A model generated the notes under the pieces. It ran no database searches. It was not told where the DNA came from and worked only from the letters and a program-made list of their open reading frames with translations. From the NCBI GenBank assembly GCA_000442015.1, contig KE561324.1, positions 1 to 64,000 on the forward strand: a DNA stretch of 64,000 nucleotides, in the 5' to 3' direction. The translations under genes and the position numbers were made by a program. Source of the DNA: Rozella allomycis CSF55. Taxonomy: Eukaryota; Rozellomycota. Below, in pieces: positions 56,704 through 64,000 of the stretch. Positions within the stretch are counted from its first letter, which is position 1, and each line of letters begins with the position of its first letter.

Positions 56704-58016
56704 TTATTCAAGCTGTTTATTAATCAAAATTTTTACAACATCCAAATCAAATGGAAGAGTTTGATCAAAGTTGATACACTCGATGAATAGTGAGAATGCA
56801 TTTTGAATTTTTAAATAACAAATTTGAATACTTGAAAATTTAAAAAGAAAACATTACCCCTTTGAATTGTATATTTTAAATGAATGTTCAGCCTCACCCA
56901 GCATTTCCAATCTATATTTAAACCCTGAAGAATTAAGAAAGTTGGCAATGTCATTCTTGTTTGAAAGATGAGCTGAAAGTATTAAAAATTTTTCAATCAA
57001 ATTAGATTTTTGGGGTTGCGATGAAACTATGCTTTTGTATTCGCGATAGTAGAGTTTAGAAAACAAGATAGAATTCATTGATGCTTCCGAAGCTGAAAAG
57101 TCAATTTTTTCTTTGCATTCTTTTAATTCGAATTTAAATAATTTGGACATGAACGTGAAAAAGACCTCATTGTCCTTAATCTGGCAACTAGAAAGTGTTC
57201 TTAATTCCTGAGATTCTCTGCAAATCTACATAATGACATTTAAATGATTTTTACTCTTTCAAATATTTGAATATTTTCCACATTCCTTTTAGCCCCTTCC
57301 AGCATATTTATAAACTCCAGATCATTGATCAATTCTTGATAAACTATGAGAGGCATGCCATTCAAATACACTCTCATCTTTGTTTTATGATGATTTGGCA
57401 AATCTATGAAAAATTCATTTTCTCTTGTCACTAACTCTGCTTCAAAACCCGCAAAGGTTCCCGAGTAATCAACAAATATCTTGCCATTTTTAGCGAATAG
57501 TTTCCATCGCTTTTCCCTTAAAGGAAGAATTAAATTTAAATAAAAGTTGTGGTTCTGCTTAATCGATGATGATATTGAAATCCTTGCACAGTCCAGTTTT
57601 GTATATGATTCTTGAAGCATCTAAAATATGCCTTAAAAATAAGTTACATTAGATTTTAAAGAATAATTGACTTTCTTTACTGCTGTATTGAATTGTTTCT
57701 TGGGCTCTTCAATGCTTGAAGATGCAAAGATGGCATCTGCAGGGTTTTGTGTTAAATAGAAGAGTATGTCTGATGCTACATCTAGCTCTGACTTTGCCCA
57801 ACTCATCTCCTCTAAAACTTTCTTTAATTTCTCGTCTTTGCTCTTGGTCTTATTGCTGTAATTTACGTATCTTTCCGCGAGATCATGGAATTGTGATTTT
57901 TGTCTATATAAATATATTTCTTTACGTTACAATTCCTTTATTTCGTTGCCACTTTGATCGTACTCATAAACGGGCTCCTTTTCAAACTTTGGGACAAGCG
58001 ATATCGAAAAAGTCAT
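56704..58016 (-). CDS. Possible Mediator subunit 17 (MED17/Srb4-like)
   Basis: Starts MTFSISLVPKFEKEPVYEYD, a helical, acidic/basic region with FHDLAERYVNYSNKTKSK and LSWAKSELDVASDILFYL-like sequence. Then comes NFYLNLILPLREKRWKLFAK followed by a beta-rich SGTFAGFEAELVTRENEF, and helices to a C-terminus ending ILINKQLE. A helical N-terminus, then an LR..W.L block followed by beta strands, recalls MED17, a head-module scaffold of Mediator. The similarity is weak and from memory. The last exon (56704-56858) is added across a 27-nt intron. Confidence 0.45.
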
Positions 58017-58063
58017 TTGGTAAATTTGTCACAACAGAAAATTGAAATATGGTTTATTAATCA

Positions 58064-59125
58064 TTAAATGGAATTATGAAAGAGAAAAGATATTGATTCA
58101 CCATTATTCACCCTTCTAATCGCCTCTGAAATAATATGGCTCATATCTATCACCACCAGTTTTGCAGATTCTTCATTAACTGGCAATGAGTTGGTGATCA
58201 ATAATTTCAAAATATCACCGCAAGAGTTAATTTTAGACAAAGAGTCACCAGACAAGACTCCATGTGTTGCGATGATGTAAATATCTGTCGCTCCCCTCTG
58301 TTTTAGCAAGTTGGCGGATAGAATAAAAGTATCGGCGCAATCAATTATATCATCCTTGAATATAAAATTAAGTATTTGAGTACATATATAAATGCTATCT
58401 TGCCAGAAATGTCCCCCATCAATGTCAACTGATGATCATTTTCAGCTTTCAAGTGATCATCGTGAATGATGGCAAATGGAATACAAAGCATATCTGCAAA
58501 AGATGTTACTCGTTTCGCAGCACCTAAAATTTGAATAATTCTGAAGGTTACCTGTGTTCTTCGCCACCACAACAGCATTCTTGTAATCTGGAATATTCTC
58601 CACGATAAACTTTGACAAAATGGGATCAACAAGCAAATTATCTACAGGAATATTGAAAAAAGATCTTATTTGAGGCGTATGAAGATCTAATGATATAATA
58701 TGGTTGACGCCTAAATTTCACGGGTTGTGACAAAATACCTGCAACTTCAAGCATATCTGCCACCACTATGAATAATTTTCATAATAAGAATTACATTTTG
58801 CTGCAATAGTTTCTCTTGATGTTTTCTTTTTCGAGTGTTTAGAGTACGGAAAATATGGCATTACAGCGATTATCTTTTTGGCGCTAGATTCTTTGCATGC
58901 CGCAATCATGAGAAGCAATTCCATTAAATTATCGTTGATTGGGCTGCTTCCTGTTTGTATTAGAAAAACATTTTGGTTCCGAATTGATACGCACAAATCC
59001 ACCTTGGTTTCACTATTAGGGTTCCTTTTGATTTTTGCTGGAGAGAGAACGCATGCTAGCTTTTGAGAAATCAATTTAGCTAACTCTTTATGTGAGGAGC
59101 CCGAGAATATTTTTGCTCCTTTCAT
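58064..59125 (-). CDS. Ribose-phosphate pyrophosphokinase family protein (PRPSAP-like)
   Basis: PRPP synthetase fold: KIFSGSSHKELAKLISQKL, KVDLCVSIRNQNVFLIQTGS, MELLLMIAACKESSAKKIIA, VMPYFPYSKHSKK, ISLDLHTPQIRSFFNIPVDN, DDIIDCADTF and the C-terminal HIISEAIRRVNNGESISFLF. The catalytic flexible loop, SPDAGGAKR in active enzymes, reads AKNTGAAKR across the 28-nt intron near 58526-58553. This is closer to PRPSAP regulatory subunits (AKSPDAAKR). It may therefore be a regulatory partner rather than a catalytic subunit. PRPP feeds purine, pyrimidine and NAD synthesis. I take the ATG at 59125; a GTG lies upstream in frame. Confidence 0.9.
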
Positions 59126-59237
59126 TGAAACTGAAATTTCAATCACTATAAATTAGATGAAACAACGAAAACTAGAGCCAACTGCCAAAATTGAAAATAG
59201 AATATATATATTTATTAGTTTTAACTTTTAACTAATA

Positions 59238-60448
59238 TCAGAGAGCGCCAATAAAGCACCACCTTCCTTCGCTCTTGGAAGAAAATTCATTGTTTTCTTT
59301 TGGTTTAATAGAGAATAAACCTCCAGGGCTTAAATTCTTTAAACTTTCCTCTTCAACAAAGTGGAAATTTGATGGAACCCAAACTTCTCCCTTTTCCTGC
59401 CGCGAGCGTCGAATGCTTCTTTGCTTTTCTTCTATTTCATTCTTTTCTTTGGTTGCCTTATTGTAATCGCCTGCCTTTAATGCTTCTGTGACCTTTGACC
59501 AGACCTTGAAAGTTTCATTTTCGCTTTGCTCTTCAATTGGTTTCACTTTCGGCTGTTCTATCGAGCTGGACTCTGCATCAAAAAGAAGGCATTCAAATGT
59601 TTCTGTATTTCGAGAATGAAAAACCTTTTCTGTCCATTTACCGTTTAGATAAACTAATTTTTCAGCCTCATTATTGGTAGTAAATATATATCCCTGTAAA
59701 GTATGATATTCTCCGGAGAACCACGGCTTTGGAATAAAATCAACAAAAGCGGATAATCCCGATGACGAAACAATACGAGAGTTTCCTGTCAATTCTAAAA
59801 ACATGCTGACGTTCATTATTCCTCTCAAGTGAAGCTCAGGAAAGGAAACAGTATATTCTTCTTTCCACTTTTCGAGGTATAAGGTCAAACTACCAGTTTG
59901 TTCAACTTTGATCGCAGTTCCTGTAAATTTCGTCTTTTGTCCACAATTTCCTACAAGAAAAGTTCCACTTTCTTTATTTTCAAAGTAAAATGCAGTAACT
60001 GGTGGGTGATGACTGACTACTTGTAGGAAGTGTCACTCCTATTACCTTGCTCGCAACACATCTTTATTTCCCCGTCATTCTTAGTCTCCCAAGAACCAAA
60101 AAACAACTCTCCTAGTATAGGGTTATACGGTTTCTTTTCATTTTTCCCTTTTGTCCATCGCGATGCATATGCACCATACAACTGTGAAACGAACCAGCGA
60201 ACCACAGCTATCATTCTATCTAAGGTAAATAATATTATGAAGCTTATACCTAAAGAATTTTCATAGCTACTAATCAAAATAAAAAGGTCTGGGTGATCCA
60301 TCCAATGAGCAGAATATTCCGTTAAAGATTGCCCACTCAGAAGAATCGAAGGACAACTCATACTACTTAAATCACCTGTCGCCGACGCAATTTGTTTTAT
60401 AAAACTCAAAAACGCACTTCTGTAATTTGCATTATTACCTTCGGTCAT
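59238..60448 (-). CDS. Oxysterol-binding-protein-related protein (Osh4/Kes1 type)
   Basis: Short ORP consisting of the lipid-binding domain only: SCPSILLSGQSLTEYSAHWM, RMIAVVRWFVSQLYGAYASR, KPYNPILGELFFGSW and the fingerprint EQVVSHHPPVTAF, formed across a 27-nt intron near 60017-60043. The C-terminal half has WFSGEYHTLQGYIF, and RSIRRSRQEKGEVWVPSNFH near the end. No PH or ankyrin domain, so it resembles yeast Osh4/Kes1, which exchanges sterol for PI4P between membranes. It lies 26 bp downstream of the NADPH oxidase stop codon on the same strand. Confidence 0.93.
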
Positions 60449-60474
60449 TCAAATTGCAAGGGTTAAGTGTATGA

Positions 60475-62253
60475 TCAAAAATTTTCTTTATTAAAAATAA
60501 ACTTGGCCCCATTGTTGCCAGGATCACTGTATATATTGCAACATATTTTTAACTTGTCGGATATAGGCTTTGGACCGCAGAAAAAGACTCCTACAGTACT
60601 ATCAGTATGCCGAGCTTTTATCTTTTGAAAAATTTGATCGAAATTTGGGCGACCAAAATATGTCGGTGAATGTAATCCAGTTATAGGATCTGCTCCGTCG
60701 ATAGCACCTCCATGCGCTAAGTAACCATGAATTTGGTCCAATAATAATTTTCCTGTCAAATATTGATATATCTCAATTAAATTATCGTGATCTTCATCTT
60801 CAATAGCCTTCAGTACGTCTAAAAACCATTCAAGGCTCTTTTACGGCGTAGTTGGACTTTTTACCTTGGTATCTCTAGATATAGCGACAAAATATACCTT
60901 CTTTAATGAAATCTTTTCCTTTGAATCAAATCTATGCCTTTCCTCTATTAATATGTATTTTACCAAATAGTTTTTAAGAGTGAGCAGAATGGAGTTTGTC
61001 CAATACCAGCTCCAACGCAAAGAACGACCTTGTAGTTACAAATCTTATCGCTCGCAGCTCCGTAAGGCCCATCAATAAGAATTTTTGGTGTAAGGTGTGG
61101 AGGAATACTCACAAATTCTTCGGGCGACTGCGTTAATGTTTTCATTCCAAGTTTGTTTGCAAGTGCAAAAGTCCAATCACCCCCAATCTTCATGTGTACA
61201 GATATAAAATCTTCTTTGGGGCAAGATGTAAGTGTAAAAGGATGCCATTGGAATTTAGATATATCAGGGCAATTCAAAAAAACATACTGACCAGCAAAAC
61301 TTTTAAACGCAACTTTTCTCATTTGTATCTCCATAACTTGAGAAGGATGGAGTATAATCTTCGTAACAAACGTACTTCTTCTTGCAGATATTTCACGATG
61401 TATTCTTTCCAATATGTAAAGGATTAAAGGGGCCAAAACAAGCTTGTAGTTTAATGGATCAACACAAGCTGAATACAGTTCGCCTCTAACAACACAATAA
61501 ATCCCATGAAACATGGTGCAAAAAAGGAAAACTACAAAAAGATGATGTGTATACCAAAATATTTCGAATCTTGCCCGTCGAATGTTCTTAAATGAAGATG
61601 TAAAGATCAAAAACAAAGAAATTACAGCCATGTGACCAGTCATCCCGGTGGGTGTCAAATATGAAAGATATTCTGGAGTTACAATACCGACCAACTCTGA
61701 GAGTCGTCTCATGTTATTATAATGACCACAAGCATGAATAAAGGAAAAGAGCACGATAGCATATCCAACTTTTTTGTGAAATGCAATATGCTTATCTAAC
61801 GGTACATATCTAATTATGTTTATATAGCTGGGCTTACCGATGAAATATGGTAGCTCTAAGAATTGTAATTGTTTTCCTACAAACAGGAAGCATTATCAAA
61901 AACATATTTAGATTAATGCATGCAGCCGCACCTCTAGAAAATGAAAGCGAAAATGACAGAACTTTGGCCATCGTTGCGTAATTATTGCCATAAGGAGAAT
62001 ACAAAAAGGCGTAATATGTAAATAAATATACATTTAATCCGACCCATAAAGAGGCGATTATTGATTTTGGACCTTCATTGATAAACCAAACTTGAACATC
62101 ATTTTTGAAAAGCTCGAGGGCCGAAAGCTGCGGTGGTGATATTTCATCAGCATGCAATGGATTTATGTCAAGAGTCTTTGATTTCTCTACAAAACTTTGG
62201 CGTCTTTCGTTGCCTATCACTGTTGACGTCAACTCTGACTCTATTGTATCCAT
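60475..62253 (-). CDS. NOX: NADPH oxidase (NOX family, no EF-hands)
   Basis: N-terminal tail of about 60 residues, then six membrane helices with paired heme histidines (HKKVGYAIVLFSFIHACGH and WYTHHLFVVFL...H). The FAD motif is WHPFTLTSCP; NADPH motifs are GPYGAASD, GAGIGQTPFCSLL and FFCGPKPISDKL, and the C-terminal FIFNKENF is typical. It transfers electrons from NADPH to extracellular or luminal oxygen, producing superoxide. Lack of EF-hands places it with gp91phox and fungal NoxA/NoxB, which need regulators such as Rac; a RhoGAP gene is at 10-12 kb. Short introns lie near 61790-61835, 60960 and 60760-60860. Confidence 0.95.
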
Positions 62254-62525
62254 TGTTTACTATTTTGTTTGTCACTTGCCTTAAATAACGATATTCATTT
62301 TTACTATTAATTTGTGATTTTGATGTATGACAATTATGACATTATATATAAACTATTAAGTACTAACCCTTGTGCAAAGTGTAGACTTTTTGTGCTTTGG
62401 ATTACATTAAAATTTAAAGTTCTTTGTTGCAAATGTGAAGATCTGAATCCTTAAAACCGCGAACCATAGTTGAATTGGGAAATCATAGATAATCTTCTAC
62501 TAAGCCCCCACAACTTTCACACTAT

Positions 62526-63265
62526 ATGATTCTTAATGTCGTCAGTTGGAAGAATTTTTTTAAGTCATCAATTTTATACATATATTATACAATAGCTCTT
62601 TCGTTCACAGGTTACATCATCTTGACATTCTTTTCCAAGCCTTGGACATCATGGAAAACAGTCTCTAACTATTCCTTGACATCTCATGGAGCCTCCTTCA
62701 TGGCTTTGCACTGGATTGGTGGGTGCGTTCTTAATATATGCATGGTGCTACAGATTCATCCTTACATAAGGACGAAATCGTTAAAGATTCATCGCAATAT
62801 TGGAAAAGTTTGTTGTTTTTTTGGTTTAATCACCAGTATTTTCGGCTGTCTATATATTTTCACTGTTGGAACTGTGGGTGGTATCGAAATGGACATTGCA
62901 TTTGCGTTGTACGGTTTCCTCTTCTTCTTTTTCACCGTCAAAACATATATGGCTGCCAGAAAACACAAAAGATTTGTGCATGAAATCTGGGCAGTGAGAA
63001 TGTTCGCGATGAGTGTTGGTAGTCCTCTGTATAGGTAAAATTACCCAATTTTAGTAATATCAGACTTTACATCTCACCGTTGTTTATAAAAGCTGTATCA
63101 TCGAAATTAACAAGCGTAGATAAAATTAGATATCTTAATGTTGCTGGATGGCTCATGTTTGTACCTAATTTGATCATTGCCGAGATCTATATCTATCGAC
63201 AGCTGCATAAACGTGATGACCCTAAACCTTCTTCGACATCTGATCAAGCAATCTTGGACGAATAA
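62526..63265 (+). CDS. DUF2306-type multi-pass membrane protein
   Basis: Predicted six or seven membrane helices. Conserved-looking histidine sites: FMALHWIGGCVLNICMVLQI, LKIHRNIGKVCCFFGLI, YMAARKHKRFVHEIWAVRMF. This pattern (HR..G, then H..W..R.F) fits the DUF2306 family of predicted membrane proteins, sometimes likened to heme or redox membrane proteins; function is unknown. One 29-nt intron (about 63035-63063) joins SPLYR to LYISPLF. It is divergent from NOX with about 270 bp between starts, which might allow co-regulation. Confidence 0.8.
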
Positions 63266-63319
63266 GCTTATAATCTATAAATATAAATCATAAAATATTT
63301 TATTGTTAAAAGTTATCTA

Positions 63320-63760
63320 TCAAACTAAATTTAATGGATTTTCGTGAAAGTGACCAACAGGCTCAACTTTGTATCGTTTCATGTCAATTAATATCAGCAT
63401 TGATATTTTCATTCGTAGTCTACTGAGGAAACTGAAGTTCAGTCTCTGCATTTTAATGGTATCACCAGTTTCTATAATGTCCAGACCGAATTCACGCCCC
63501 AGTGCGAGAACGTCACATACAAAATTGTTTTCCGCATTCAAAAAGTATTCCATTGGTATTTCCCAGGAAGTTATTTGGCTATTAGTTGCAACTTTCCAGA
63601 GGCCCTTGACAAAAGGATAAAAATAAAGTCTCTGGGAGTTTCTCCAAAAAAATAATTCAAGGTATATTTTTTTCTTGCAATTTTCTATTTCGTTTATGAG
63701 AAATTCTGTCCTTTCTTGAGCGACTTGTTGATGAAAGGCTTGGCGGTCATTATTGGCCAT
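63320..63760 (-). CDS. Hypothetical protein, 146 residues
   Basis: A single frame starting MANNDRQAFHQQVAQERTEF with a helical N-terminus rich in Gln/Glu, then ELFFWRNSQRLYFYPFVKGL and W-containing segments (SWEIPMEYFLNAENNFVC), and a basic C-terminus. No signal peptide or clear membrane helix; no family recognised. The frame is open and compositionally protein-like, and it is convergent with the DUF2306 gene 54 bp away. Confidence 0.55.
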   Translation of the reverse strand: MANNDRQAFHQQVAQERTEFLINEIENCKKKIYLELFFWRNSQRLYFYPFVKGLWKVATNSQITSWEIPMEYFLNAENNFVCDVLALGREFGLDIIETGDTIKMQRLNFSFLSRLRMKISMLILIDMKRYKVEPVGHFHENPLNLV

Positions 63761-63884
63761 GCTAGGGTATTCATTATTTTACCGAGGGATTAAAACAAGT
63801 ATTAAGAATGTTCTTAATAGATTTGAGAATCAGTTTCTATGCCACGTGACCAACATTAGGACCCTTGCCTCAGTTGGAAAAATT

Positions 63885-64000
63885 ATGACGACTAAAGAGG
63901 AACTTTCTAGTGAGATAACAGCTGTCGGCGACAGAATCCGAAATATGAAGCTTGAAAAGGCGAGCAAAGAAGCTCTTCAACCTCATATCGATCAGCTTGT
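63885..64000 (+). CDS. WHEP-domain protein, N-terminus only (probable aminoacyl-tRNA synthetase)
   Basis: ATG at 63885 opens a frame that runs off the window. It reads LSSEITAVGDRIRNMKLEKA then SKEALQPHIDQL, which fits the helix-turn-helix WHEP domain (G..IR.LK..KA.K......I..L). This domain is found at the N-terminus of several eukaryotic aminoacyl-tRNA synthetases (Gly, His, Trp, Met, Glu-Pro). Which synthetase cannot be told from 38 residues. Confidence 0.6.
   Translation, partial: MTTKEELSSEITAVGDRIRNMKLEKASKEALQPHIDQL

Overview
This is a nuclear window from an AT-rich, extremely compact, intron-rich eukaryote. About 45 protein genes lie on both strands, usually tens of bases apart, and most are cut by GT-AG introns of only about 26-32 nt. 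The gene set mixes fungal signatures (exomer ChAPs protein, cytochrome b5/acyl-CoA dehydrogenase fusion, Nem1 phosphatase, Kes1-like OSBP, fungal-type NADPH oxidase) with genes for a motile flagellum (meckelin/TMEM67, CFAP299, LRRC9-like, TPPP/p25-alpha, probable CFAP77, probable PPP1R32-like). It also carries a Crinkler/RHS-type effector. My best inference is a zoosporic early-diverging fungus of the Cryptomycota (Rozella-like) or a close relative; this rests on gene content, not on a search.

Layout. 1-5.3 kb: F-box protein, WD40 protein with an abutting double intron, NEM1, RRP40, CFAP77-like gene. 5.3-12 kb: RRP1, meckelin, RhoGAP. 12-14.5 kb: accessory pocket with a five-exon Crinkler-type ATPase-nuclease gene next to a broken hAT transposase tail. 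14.8-20.9 kb: SNU23, PAM18, NOP14, eIF2B-delta. 21-27.8 kb: cytochrome b5-ACAD, RPN7, CSN4 and AP-2 mu (divergent start codons only 23 bp apart), U1A/U2B''. 27.8-30.5 kb: two tandem intronless LRR paralogues. 30.6-44.2 kb: NSUN5/Rcm1, farnesylated Ydj1-type DnaJ, aquaporin, ChAPs, membrane-anchored USP, DHR1 helicase, base-exchange phosphatidylserine synthase, TPPP. 44.2-48.2 kb: a degenerate PUS1-like gene, a PPP1R32-like gene, a PRELI/UPS gene, and an unmistakable RNase P RNA gene. 48.2-64 kb: LRRC9-like gene, mitochondrial oxodicarboxylate carrier, RFT1, truncated hemoglobin, CFAP299, MED17-like gene, PRPP synthetase family gene, OSBP, NADPH oxidase, DUF2306 membrane protein, a hypothetical gene, and the start of a WHEP-domain protein.

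Functionally the window is mostly housekeeping: ribosome biogenesis (RRP1, NOP14, DHR1, NSUN5, RRP40), proteasome/COP9, splicing, translation, lipid metabolism and vesicle traffic. Flagellar genes are interspersed. The accessory layer is small: the Crinkler gene with its hAT relic, the LRR pair and the signal-anchored USP. I joined exons by hand for many genes; exon totals come out divisible by three for the F-box, WD40, PAM18, PRELI and Crinkler models.
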